Part shown: positions 7,762 to 14,494 of the stretch, one piece after another
Layout of the letters: every line of letters starts with the position of its first letter
Position numbering within the stretch: the stretch's first letter is position 1
Position numbers and translations under genes: made by a program
Notes under the pieces: generated by a model
What the model was told of the DNA's origin: nothing
The model's input: the letters and a program-made list of their open reading frames with translations, nothing else
Database searches by the model: none
DNA from: Alphaproteobacteria bacterium
Lineage (GTDB): Bacteria; Pseudomonadota; Alphaproteobacteria; UBA2136; JALTLI01
Direction: 5' to 3'
DNA: 21,959 nt
Assembly (NCBI GenBank): GCA_027005635.1
Contig: JALTLI010000064.1
Coordinates: 1 to 21,959, forward strand

Positions 7762-8530
7762 AATTTGGAAAAAAATAATTAATGCCAACAGCCGCTATAT
7801 AATCTTTATCTGTCACATAAATTATTTCTCCAGATAACTTCCAGCTACGATTAATAAAGTAAGAAGCTCCAGCAATAAATCTTGGTAATAAAGATTTGTA
7901 TTCCCTGCTATCATTATAACTAGTTCTATCAGACATATTAATTTTTACACTAACAAGTCCATAAGCTTCAGCTAAGCCAAATCCTGCATAATAATCAATA
8001 TTCCAAGCATACCTCCAATAATGGATAAAATCTAAGTAATACAAGTTTATTAATGCATCTACTTTAATTTCTTTCTTTGTAAGAGTTATATCCTCATCCC
8101 AACTATAAGTTAAAATAATTGGATCTGTATCAATGGTTCTTCCATCAAATAAATATGGATACTTTGCTAAAATATCACCAATATTTATAACACTTTGTCC
8201 ATATTCTATATGAGTACTAACACTTCCAGCGTAATGATGATTAACTTCTCCATATTCATTCTCTATTAATCGAATAATAGGATAATTACCTTTTGATTTA
8301 ACTCCGTCTGTCCCTAACCGAACAGCCCAATTTCTCCACCTATAACCAATAAATTTATTTCTTCCATACATACGTGGTGATTGAACATATTCATTAAAAT
8401 CTTCTTTAACTGAAGGAGTATTAAGTTGTAACATGCTTTGCTGTCCGCCAACAAACCAGCCGACATCTGCATAAACATAAGAGTTAGGTACATTAATTAA
8501 TATACCCAGAAATAATATAAATTTTTTCAT
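7760..8530 (-). CDS. Putative outer-membrane beta-barrel protein, family not recognised
   Basis: I do not recognise the family. From the ATG at 8530 the product is 256 residues and begins with a clear signal peptide (MKKFILFLGILINVPNSYVYA-D). The frame extends upstream to an ATG at 8557 and a TTG at 8569, but those starts would put extra residues before the signal peptide, so 8530 is preferred. The mature part alternates polar and hydrophobic/aromatic residues in repeated strands (FIGYRWRNWAVRLGTDG, YAGFGLAEAYGLVSVKIN, FIAGASYFINRSWKLSGEII) and ends in AAVGINYFF, as in small beta-barrel outer-membrane proteins. It faces the mla-like operon and shares its terminator. Function unknown. Confidence 0.6.
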   Translation of the reverse strand: MKKFILFLGILINVPNSYVYADVGWFVGGQQSMLQLNTPSVKEDFNEYVQSPRMYGRNKFIGYRWRNWAVRLGTDGVKSKGNYPIIRLIENEYGEVNHHYAGSVSTHIEYGQSVINIGDILAKYPYLFDGRTIDTDPIILTYSWDEDITLTKKEIKVDALINLYYLDFIHYWRYAWNIDYYAGFGLAEAYGLVSVKINMSDRTSYNDSREYKSLLPRFIAGASYFINRSWKLSGEIIYVTDKDYIAAVGINYFFPN

Positions 8531-8640
8531 AAGAAGTATCAATGTTATGTTAACCATAACACTGCTCAACGGTATATTAAGATGACCTTTAAAAGGGCTA
8601 TTACATTAATTGTATATTTTTAAAAGAAACAAAACAAGAT

Positions 8641-10353
8641 TTATTTTTTTGCTGTTTTAACAGTTTTTAATTTATTTTCTATATGTTTTTTGTGTTGTTT
8701 ACTATCTGGCCCAAGCTCTAAAGCTCTTTTCCATTGCAACCTAGCTTCGTCTAATCTGCCAAGTTTTTCATAAACATCACCTAGGTGCATATTTATTGTA
8801 GGGTCATCAGGCATTAATTCTACCGCACGTTCTAACAAACGTATGGCACTGTTATAATCAGCTTTTTTGTAGTATGCCCAACCCATACTATCTACAATAG
8901 AGCCATCATTTGGACGAAGTAGCATAGCTTTTTGAATATGAGCAAATGCTTCATCAATTTTTTTATCTAAGTCTATCCACATATATCCAAGGTAATTCAT
9001 AACTGTAGGGTTATTAGGGTTTGCTTCCAATGATTTTTCTAAGTCTTGTGATGCTTTATCAAAATTACCTAATCTTTCATAACTGGCACCTCTGGCAAAA
9101 TAGTAAATAGATTTCATACCTTTAGTCATATTTTTTTCAGAGTTTATAACCTTTGTATAGTATTCAACTGCTTTTTTATAATCTTTAAGAGTGTAATACA
9201 TTTCTGCTGCTGTTTTTTGTAAAAACAATTCCTGTGGATTTTGCTTTAAAAGACTTTCTAATTTTTTTAATGATTTTTTAGTTTTATTCATTCTTTTTAA
9301 AGCACGAATAATTCTTACTTGAGAAGACATCCAAGCAGGATTATTTTTTGTTACACCTTCATAAGATTTAACAGCTGCTTGTAAATCTCCAACTTGTTCA
9401 TTTAATACACCTTCATAAAATTTTGCAAAATCGTGATTAGGGTTCATTTTAACTGTCATGTATAATAATTGACGCCCTGCACTATCTAAATTTTGTGAAA
9501 CCATTAAAGTAGAAAAACCAAATAACACTTCTGCAATATCATCTTGGATTGTTGCAGGTGATTTTTTAGCTGGTAATTCTTTATTTAAAAAGCGGGTATA
9601 AGTACTTTTTAGTAACATACTTTCTGGGTTTGTTTCTTGGAAAATGCGATAAACATCACGTGCCATGGCTCTTTTATTATTTTGTTCATATAATCTGCCA
9701 AGTTCTATAACATTAAAAATAGATCCTTTATCTTCATCAAAAGCTTTTGAAAAAGCTTGGATTGCTTTATCTATTTTGCCAGCTTTCTCATACATTCTAC
9801 CAATATGGTAAAATTTATGACCATCTAGCAATTTATTATATTTAGTATTTTTAAGATCTTCTATTACTTTTTCAACATCTTTGCCTAATTTAATATCTAG
9901 GTAAGCTTCAGCAAGATGAAACTGCAATACACCTGGCAAGGCTTTATGCAAATCAGATACTTTTTTATATGCGGTTTTATAATCAGCAGATTTAACATCA
10001 TAAATAACAGTTAATAACTTTGTAATTGGGCTTACACCTTTAACATTAACAATTTCTTTGGCAATTTCATAAGCTTTATCTGTATTACCATTAGAAAGAT
10101 ACATGAGTAATGATCTTTCTTTTAGCCCTATATCTCCAGCTAAGGCAATACCTGCCTTTTCATAAAAAACTGCTGCTTGTTTTAAGTTATTATCATATTC
10201 TGCCAGCATAGCAGCTAGGTAATTTGTTACAAATGGTTGATAATCAATAAATTGTTCTTCAGCTTTACTATTTAGCGGATTAGCAACACTTAAATAGCCC
10301 ACAACTAATAGTGAGACACTAGCCTTTGCTAAAAATTTATTTAACTTGCTCAT
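8641..10353 (-). CDS. Secreted tetratricopeptide-repeat (TPR) protein
   Basis: The 570-residue product has an N-terminal signal peptide (1-31, ending NSKA-EE) and then TPR helix pairs along most of its length. The clearest repeats are at about 181-210, 312-345, 378-408, 416-447, 450-482, 485-516 and 519-550. Each has the pattern of a small residue at positions 8 and 20 and a closing proline-asparagine/aspartate turn (EANPNNPT, LLRPNDGS, LMPDDPTI). Proteins of this length and layout are common in Alphaproteobacteria and are thought to scaffold envelope complexes; the partner here is unknown. It stands 90 bases downstream of the YdcF-family gene on the same strand, with a purine-rich GAAAAGG ribosome site 5' of the ATG. 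Confidence 0.8.
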   Translation of the reverse strand: MSKLNKFLAKASVSLLVVGYLSVANPLNSKAEEQFIDYQPFVTNYLAAMLAEYDNNLKQAAVFYEKAGIALAGDIGLKERSLLMYLSNGNTDKAYEIAKEIVNVKGVSPITKLLTVIYDVKSADYKTAYKKVSDLHKALPGVLQFHLAEAYLDIKLGKDVEKVIEDLKNTKYNKLLDGHKFYHIGRMYEKAGKIDKAIQAFSKAFDEDKGSIFNVIELGRLYEQNNKRAMARDVYRIFQETNPESMLLKSTYTRFLNKELPAKKSPATIQDDIAEVLFGFSTLMVSQNLDSAGRQLLYMTVKMNPNHDFAKFYEGVLNEQVGDLQAAVKSYEGVTKNNPAWMSSQVRIIRALKRMNKTKKSLKKLESLLKQNPQELFLQKTAAEMYYTLKDYKKAVEYYTKVINSEKNMTKGMKSIYYFARGASYERLGNFDKASQDLEKSLEANPNNPTVMNYLGYMWIDLDKKIDEAFAHIQKAMLLRPNDGSIVDSMGWAYYKKADYNSAIRLLERAVELMPDDPTINMHLGDVYEKLGRLDEARLQWKRALELGPDSKQHKKHIENKLKTVKTAKK

Positions 10354-10443
10354 TTAGCCTTTTCTTTCATTTTAAACCTAAGATAGGTTCTGCTATATTT
10401 TTTATGAACTTATTCACAAATATTAACACATAAAAAACAGACA

Positions 10444-10977
10444 CTATTTAATAAAAATATATGTATATAAATATTTATTATACTCTTTAAAAAGATAAAG
10501 TTGAGAAGTTTTTGTATTTTTTACAGAAATAGGGGTTATTTTTAGATTTTTTAAATATGGTGTGGTTCTATCAAACAACAGTAAACTACGTGGGGTATGG
10601 TATGCACTAGTTATAAGAGCAATATTATTAAAACTATTTTTAATTGCCCATTTTTTTACAGTTTTAACATTATCAATCGTATCTATTGCACTGTAATCTA
10701 GTTCCACTCTGTTACTATCTTTGGCTGGGATTATATTTTCTTTTAATAAAATATCCATTGTTATTTTACTATTAACACCTGTAATAAGTAATGGCTTATT
10801 GGCAACCTTCTTAAGGTATTCAGCCCCTCTTTCTAAACGACCAGAACCACCAGTAAATAACACTGCTGCTTGTATATTTTGTGAATAACTATTAACAGGT
10901 AAAGCTTTTATATAGCTTTGAAAAAAAGAAAAGCCACTCAAATAGCCTATCAATGTAAATATAAAAAATAATTTCAT
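10444..10977 (-). CDS. YdcF/SanA/ElyC-family (DUF218) membrane-anchored protein
   Basis: The 177 residues start with one hydrophobic anchor (1-19) and continue as a single DUF218 domain. The family signatures visible are AAVLFTGGSGRLERG (37-51), PLLITGV (62-68), the SAIDTIDNVKT segment (96-106) and ITSAYHTPRSLLLF (122-135). Members in Enterobacteria (SanA, ElyC) affect envelope integrity and peptidoglycan or lipid-carrier handling; the biochemical role is not settled. In many alphaproteobacteria a gene of this family directly follows ftsX, often with an acyltransferase next. Here the palindromic element separates it from ftsX and no acyltransferase follows. The last base of the start codon triplet lies in the TA at the edge of that element, so its translation signal is the element's own end, with no good Shine-Dalgarno. 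Confidence 0.78.
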   Translation of the reverse strand: MKLFFIFTLIGYLSGFSFFQSYIKALPVNSYSQNIQAAVLFTGGSGRLERGAEYLKKVANKPLLITGVNSKITMDILLKENIIPAKDSNRVELDYSAIDTIDNVKTVKKWAIKNSFNNIALITSAYHTPRSLLLFDRTTPYLKNLKITPISVKNTKTSQLYLFKEYNKYLYTYIFIK

Positions 10978-11003
10978 ATAGTGATTTTTCTTAACATTTA
11001 GAC
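10977..11003 (+). repeat. Left terminal inverted repeat of the element
   Basis: It begins TATAGTGATTTTTCTTAAC and pairs with 11232-11258, differing at two of 27 positions. Its first base is the last base of the YdcF-family start triplet. Confidence 0.85.
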
Positions 11004-11015
11004 ATTAGTGGAGAG

Positions 11016-11113
11016 CTAAAAAGCCATAACGCAGTGTTCATTTGTATTTTGACGAATGACGTATGGTTTACCCCATACGACGTTTGGCGAAATGCAAATG
11101 AATGGCTTTTTAG
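11016..11113. repeat. Internal long hairpin A of the element
   Basis: An outer stem of 11 bp (CTAAAAAGCCA at 11016-11026 with its complement at 11103-11113) leads, past a 10-base one-sided bulge (11027-11036), into a 30-base arm. That arm pairs 11037-11066 with 11073-11102 around a 6-base loop. Of the six imperfect positions in the arm, four are G-U type when read as + strand RNA, so the RNA hairpin would be nearly continuous. Confidence 0.8.
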
Positions 11114-11128
11114 CCTCCATCCGCAGGA

Positions 11129-11226
11129 CAAGGGCAAAAAATGTGATAACTTTATTTTCTCATCAGTCATGTAACTAGTTATACTCCTTCTTCGTAAATA
11201 AACTTATCATCATTTTTTGCTCCTTG
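11129..11226. repeat. Internal hairpin B of the element
   Basis: Bases 11129-11154 (starting CAAGGGCAAAAAATG) pair with 11199-11226 (ending TTTTTTGCTCCTTG) with two single-base bulges and one mismatch. The 44-base loop between them (11155-11198) holds no evident motif. Confidence 0.75.
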
Positions 11227-11231
11227 CAAAT

Positions 11232-11258
11232 GACTAAATGTTAAGGAAAATCACTATA
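11232..11258 (-). repeat. Right terminal inverted repeat of the element
   Basis: The reverse complement of the left end with two differences. It stops four bases short of the ftsX stop codon, so the element fills the gap exactly without cutting either gene. Confidence 0.85.
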
Positions 11259-11262
11259 GTAA

Positions 11263-12114
11263 TTATAACATACTTTTTATCATTCTTTTAGCGGTGAGTT
11301 TTGCCGAGATAACTGCCACAATAGATAATAAAAATGGAACAATAACAATTATAGCCCAAACATAATTTGTCATATATAAGTTAAGTCCTGACCAGTAATT
11401 TAATAAAGCGTACAAAGTTACCCCAGCAAGAATACTACTAATAAACCAACCAATTAAACTTTGTTGCATAACTTGTGTTGTTATTAAATTAATTAAAAAC
11501 TTATCTTGTGCGCCAATATGTTGCATGGTTTTTAAACTAATTTGCTTACCACGTAACCCTGCACTAACTGTTAACGAAACAATAATTGCAACTATTATTA
11601 ATAAAACCCCGCTAATAAACAAAATAATCCATTGAGAAAAGCGCACTATAGAACTAACCTTTACAAGCAAATCTCTTGCATCATCAATAGATGCATTTGC
11701 AAAATACTTATTAACTTTAGTATTAAAATATTCTCTATCTAATTGGCTTGTAACTGTTACATCTATAACAAATGGTAAGGGAAAGGAGACACCTTCACTA
11801 AAGTATGGTTTTAAAATATCTGCTGTTTCGTATTCCGATAACAAATAAGCTCTTTTTACATTATTTACACTAGAAAGCTCTTCTACTAAATTTACAACCT
11901 TACCTCTATTTTCATCGGCATCTAGATAAATACTAATATGGCTTTTTTGTTCTAAGTTCCAAGAATTGTAGGCATTTTCTAACATTGTTATACTTGCAAT
12001 AAAACTAGCACATAACCAACCAAGTAAACTTAAAATTAAAATAAGTAGCCTAAAAATACTATCTTTATGCAAAGAAATAGCTTTTTTAGCAGAATGAGCA
12101 TGACGTGCAAACAT
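11263..12114 (-). CDS. ftsX: Cell division protein FtsX
   Basis: FtsX is the membrane half of the FtsEX complex, which couples ATP use at the division ring to activation of peptidoglycan hydrolases. The 283 residues have a short cytoplasmic N-terminus, TM1 (about 22-45), and an extracytoplasmic domain (about 46-155) with the family-like ISIYLDADENRGKVVNLVEEL. Three more membrane segments follow (about 158-182, 208-238, 250-275), with the conserved SLTVSAGLRGKQISLKTMQHIGA between TM2 and TM3. The start ATG at 12114 lies 2 bases after the ftsE stop, so the pair is translated together. The stop lies four bases from the inverted repeat of the palindromic element. Confidence 0.92.
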   Translation of the reverse strand: MFARHAHSAKKAISLHKDSIFRLLILILSLLGWLCASFIASITMLENAYNSWNLEQKSHISIYLDADENRGKVVNLVEELSSVNNVKRAYLLSEYETADILKPYFSEGVSFPLPFVIDVTVTSQLDREYFNTKVNKYFANASIDDARDLLVKVSSIVRFSQWIILFISGVLLIIVAIIVSLTVSAGLRGKQISLKTMQHIGAQDKFLINLITTQVMQQSLIGWFISSILAGVTLYALLNYWSGLNLYMTNYVWAIIVIVPFLLSIVAVISAKLTAKRMIKSML

Positions 12115-12116
12115 AA

Positions 12117-12797
12117 TTAAGCTGCTCTCCAGCGTTTTGCAGAACGGGTAATAATACCATTTTCCAGATACAAACTTGGGTAATCAAAAGCACTTATTAA
12201 ACTTTTATCATGGGTTGCAACTAAAACTGTAGTCCCGTGTTTATTAAGTTCAGTAAATAAGTACATAATTCTTTTTGCCATTACTTCATCTACATTACCT
12301 GAAGGTTCATCGGCTATTAAAAGTTTTGGTCTGTTAACTACGGCTTTTGCAATACCCACACGCTGTTTTTCACCACCTGAAAGAGTTGCAGGATATTCAT
12401 TTTTTTTGTCCGACAAACCAACCCAATCAATAATTTCATCAATACATTTTTCCTGTTGAGAAGAAGGTTTACCGTGCAAAGTTAGTGGTAATGATACATT
12501 TTCACGGACATTTAAATGATTTAACAAGCCACCATCTTGAAAAACAACCCCCATTTTACGTCTGAAGATAGCAATTTCATCACGTGATAAAGCGTTAACT
12601 TGTCTTCCAAAAATAGATAAATTCCCATCTGTTGGCAATAAATCCATGTACATCATACGAAATATAGTTGTTTTACCAGCGCCAGATGCGCCACATAAAA
12701 AATGAAAAGAGCCGTCTTCCAATTCAATATTTAAGTTTTTTATTACATCTTTTTGATGAGGGGAATATTTATAAGAAACTTGATCAAATCTAATCAT
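12117..12797 (-). CDS. ftsE: Cell division ATP-binding protein FtsE
   Basis: FtsE is the ABC ATPase that binds FtsX at the inner face of the membrane. The 226 residues carry a full nucleotide-binding domain: Walker A GASGAGKT (36-43), Q-loop Gln87 in VVFQDGGLL, ABC signature LSGGE (139-143), Walker B LLIADEP (159-165) with catalytic Glu164, D-loop GNVD, and H-loop His196 in ATHD. The N-terminal MIRFDQVSYKY is typical FtsE, which fixes the start at 12797. An AAGGGGTG ribosome site lies 12 bases before it. It heads the ftsE-ftsX operon and is divergent from the DUF3426 gene. Confidence 0.95.
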   Translation of the reverse strand: MIRFDQVSYKYSPHQKDVIKNLNIELEDGSFHFLCGASGAGKTTIFRMMYMDLLPTDGNLSIFGRQVNALSRDEIAIFRRKMGVVFQDGGLLNHLNVRENVSLPLTLHGKPSSQQEKCIDEIIDWVGLSDKKNEYPATLSGGEKQRVGIAKAVVNRPKLLIADEPSGNVDEVMAKRIMYLFTELNKHGTTVLVATHDKSLISAFDYPSLYLENGIITRSAKRWRAA

Positions 12798-12824
12798 ATT
12801 TATTTAATTCACCCCTTATTTTTT

Positions 12825-12845
12825 ATGTTAAGTAAAATCACTATA
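12825..12845 (-). repeat. Solo copy of the element's terminal repeat upstream of ftsE
   Basis: Bases 12825-12845 read ATGTTAAGTAAAATCACTAT plus A and match the right end of the palindromic element (11238-11258) at 20 of 21 positions; the left end, reverse-complemented, also differs at only that base. No partner repeat is found nearby. It lies 28 to 48 bases upstream of the ftsE start, within its likely promoter or leader. It may be a remnant of another insertion or a shared regulatory sequence. Confidence 0.75.
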
Positions 12846-12977
12846 TATACTTCCATGAAAGCTTATATATTAAAAAAGTCATTGTGCAATAATATGCAAA
12901 ATTTAGCAAGAAAGCTTTGCAAAATTTGTGTAATATTTTTGTGACATAACTTTTTTTAAAATAGAGCATGTTCTTTG

Positions 12978-13007
12978 TTGATTTATCATAACCACTTGCG
13001 CTATAGT
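12978..13007 (+). promoter_or_regulatory. Candidate sigma70-type promoter for the zinc-ribbon gene
   Basis: TTGATT (12978-12983) and TATAGT (13002-13007) are 18 bases apart, and the second box ends 7 bases before the start codon. Transcription from it would give a leaderless or nearly leaderless message. The sequence context allows this but does not prove it. Confidence 0.35.
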
Positions 13008-13014
13008 AAAAATT

Positions 13015-13665
13015 ATGATTATCCACTGCCCAGAATGTAACGCACGTTACAACCTAACAGCTGCCCAAATTGGCGCAGATGGAAGAACTGTGCGCTGTGT
13101 AAAATGTTCGCACAAATGGTTTCAAAAACCTATTGAAGAAGAAAAAAAAGAGGAAACACCACCTCTGCCTCCAATAAACAAAGATACTCCAAAATTTAAA
13201 GCTGCTAAAAAAGAAACTGACAAGCCTAATAAAAAATTCATAATTGCAATTGCTGCAAGTGTTGCTTTTATTTTTATTGGTGCTGGCTTATTTTTATTAA
13301 AAGATAATTTACTATTTTCTAACCATAGTAATTCTAAAAATGAAGAGCATCAAAGTGAAATGCAAACATCTAATACTGGCTTAGTTATTGGTAAAGTTAA
13401 CCGTTCTATAGTTGAAGATGGAGATTTAAGCATTTTAGTTTTCACAGGGACAATAACCAATACTAATGTTACCAGTGTTGAGGTTTCTCCTATTAGAGTA
13501 TCATTATTCAATGATAGAGGCATTGAGCTTGATTCATTCCCTGCCCTGCCAAATAAAACCATACTTTCTGCCGGTGAAACAACTGAGTGGGTTTGCAGAT
13601 TTTTCAACCCTCCGTTAGATAAAATATCTGAATTCAAAGCTAGCTTTGCAAATATAGAAATTTAA
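13015..13665 (+). CDS. MJ0042-type zinc-ribbon and DUF3426 membrane protein
   Basis: The 216 residues have three parts. An N-terminal zinc ribbon carries Cys5, Cys8, Cys28 and Cys31 (CPECNARY ... VRCVKCSHKW), the MJ0042 pattern. A charged, proline-rich linker (38-72) leads to one transmembrane segment (about 74-97). A DUF3426 domain follows (about 120-216), with the typical pattern TGTITNTN ... PIRVSLFNDRG and AGETTEWVCRFF. The zinc ribbon should face the cytoplasm and DUF3426 the periplasm. The biochemical role is unknown. Alphaproteobacteria often place such a gene divergent from ftsEX, as here, which hints at an envelope or division role. Between it and the next gene is a 7-bp hairpin. Confidence 0.85.
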   Translation: MIIHCPECNARYNLTAAQIGADGRTVRCVKCSHKWFQKPIEEEKKEETPPLPPINKDTPKFKAAKKETDKPNKKFIIAIAASVAFIFIGAGLFLLKDNLLFSNHSNSKNEEHQSEMQTSNTGLVIGKVNRSIVEDGDLSILVFTGTITNTNVTSVEVSPIRVSLFNDRGIELDSFPALPNKTILSAGETTEWVCRFFNPPLDKISEFKASFANIEI

Positions 13666-13687
13666 CTTGAATCTTTTAGTATTCAAG
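13666..13687. terminator. Weak hairpin between the convergent DUF3426 and lipoprotein genes
   Basis: CTTGAAT (13666-13672) pairs perfectly with ATTCAAG (13681-13687) around an 8-base loop, just after the DUF3426 stop and over the last codons of the opposing small gene. There is no clear T run, so its role as a terminator is uncertain. Confidence 0.35.
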
Positions 13688-13813
13688 AGAATCATTTAAA
13701 TAATCATCTGGGTATTTAACAGCCACCCGTTGACCACAAGAACTAACAAAAAAAGCTGTACTTATTAAAATAATTCCAATTAACCATTGACGAAACATAC
13801 CAACAACACCCAT
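13676..13813 (-). CDS. Small LptM-like lipoprotein (45 residues)
   Basis: This short frame runs from an ATG at 13813 to a TAA at 13676. The product has a hydrophobic signal (residues 6-25, MFRQWLIGIILISTAFFVSS) followed by a lipobox ending in Cys26 (VSSC) and a short tail, GQRVAVKYPDDYLNDSLEY. A second ATG at 13798 would start directly at MFRQW. Small lipoproteins with Cys-Gly-Gln/Arg just after the lipobox and a short proline-containing tail resemble LptM (YifL), which helps mature the LPS translocon LptD in E. coli. In many alphaproteobacteria such a gene sits between argH and lysA near tlpA, and here it is divergent from a tlpA-type gene, which supports the call. The motif match is partial. 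Confidence 0.6.
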   Translation of the reverse strand: MGVVGMFRQWLIGIILISTAFFVSSCGQRVAVKYPDDYLNDSLEY

Positions 13814-13834
13814 ATTATATATAATTAAATTTAC

Positions 13835-13868
13835 TATAGTAATTAAAGTTTAAACTTTAATTACTATA
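13835..13868. promoter_or_regulatory. Perfect 34-bp palindrome between the divergent lipoprotein and TlpA genes
   Basis: Bases 13835-13851 (starting TATAGTAATTAAAG) are the exact reverse complement of 13852-13868, centred on TTTAAA with no loop. The palindrome lies 21 bases from the lipoprotein start and 30 from the TlpA start, so it could be an operator for a dimeric regulator of both genes. No T run follows, so a terminator is unlikely. Confidence 0.6.
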
Positions 13869-13898
13869 AAATATAACGCTAAAAAGGCTTTTTTACTA

Positions 13899-14471
13899 AT
13901 GTATTTATTAAAAATATTTTTTGTTACATTAACTTTGTTGTTACCTTATCAATCTTACGCGCAAAATTTTAGTGCTAATGATGGCATACCTCCATTTTCA
14001 ATGGATTTTTTTCGCAAACCATTACCAATACCTCCAACAGAATGGTTTGATGAAAAAGGTAATTTAATAACCATAGATGATTTTAGGGGAAAAGTAGTAT
14101 TATTAAATGTTTGGGCAACATGGTGCAAACCATGTGTATATGAAATGCCAAGTTTAAACAAATTACAAAGACGCTACAAAAAAGCAGGCCTAGAAGTTGT
14201 TGCTGTAGCAACAGAACAAAAAGTACCAGAAGTAAGAACCTTTTTTAGAAAAAAAAGAATTCGTAATTTGAAAATTTATGTAGATCCTAGCCGTAGTATT
14301 TCAAAAGGATACAAAGTTGAAACACTACCAACAAGCTTTTTAATTAGTAGAAAAGGTGAAGTTATCGCCATGCTTAATGGTGCAGAAGATTGGTTTGCTC
14401 CTGCTGCCAGAAAAGTTATAGAAGACGAACTACGTTGGATAGATAAGCCTAAGAACCTAGCCAATAATTGA
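13899..14471 (+). CDS. tlpA: Secreted TlpA-family thiol-disulfide oxidoreductase
   Basis: TlpA-like proteins are thioredoxin-fold reductases on the outer side of the inner membrane, known to help cytochrome c or cytochrome oxidase assembly. The 190 residues begin with a signal peptide (1-21, ending SYA-QN), which may stay as an anchor. The thioredoxin domain shows DFRGKVVLLNVWATWCKPC with the redox pair Cys76 and Cys79, and the cis-proline motif ETLPTSFLI. The insertion EWFDEKGNLITIDDF before the first strand is typical of the TlpA/AhpC-TSA group. It is divergent from the LptM-like gene across the palindrome and convergent with the next gene. An AAAGG site precedes the ATG. Confidence 0.88.
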   Translation: MYLLKIFFVTLTLLLPYQSYAQNFSANDGIPPFSMDFFRKPLPIPPTEWFDEKGNLITIDDFRGKVVLLNVWATWCKPCVYEMPSLNKLQRRYKKAGLEVVAVATEQKVPEVRTFFRKKRIRNLKIYVDPSRSISKGYKVETLPTSFLISRKGEVIAMLNGAEDWFAPAARKVIEDELRWIDKPKNLANN

Positions 14472-14494
14472 TTTTATAGGGTATATTAAAAAAA

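Larger units (their letters stand above)
10977..11258. mobile_element. MITE-like palindromic element with 27-bp terminal inverted repeats
   Basis: The whole gap between the YdcF-family start and the ftsX stop is one structured element. Its ends, 10977-11003 and 11232-11258, are inverted repeats matching at 25 of 27 positions and beginning TATAGTGATTTT. If the outer TA at each end is a target duplication, the element is 278 bp (10979-11256), like MITEs moved by IS630/Tc1-mariner transposases, which target TA. Inside are two further long hairpins (11016-11113 and 11129-11226). It has no ORF of useful length. A single end-like repeat recurs upstream of ftsE. The MITE reading is inference; a structured regulatory RNA is the alternative. 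Confidence 0.7.

Noticed and set aside
10348..10389. Six-codon leader frame (MKEKAK) overlapping the TPR gene start, and a 6-bp hairpin AACCTA/TAGGTT upstream
   Set aside because: The frame is too short to judge and its GAAAAGG is better read as the ribosome site of the TPR gene; the hairpin is small and has no T run.
12896..12931. Direct repeats of GCAAAATTT and AAAGCTT in the gap between ftsE and the zinc-ribbon gene
   Set aside because: Short, only two copies each and expected in such AT-rich DNA; no array or operator pattern emerges.
12753..13026. Two short open frames (63 and 61 codons) on opposite strands in the ftsE upstream gap
   Set aside because: They overlap each other and the likely promoters, have AT-driven composition, no ribosome site and no recognisable domain.
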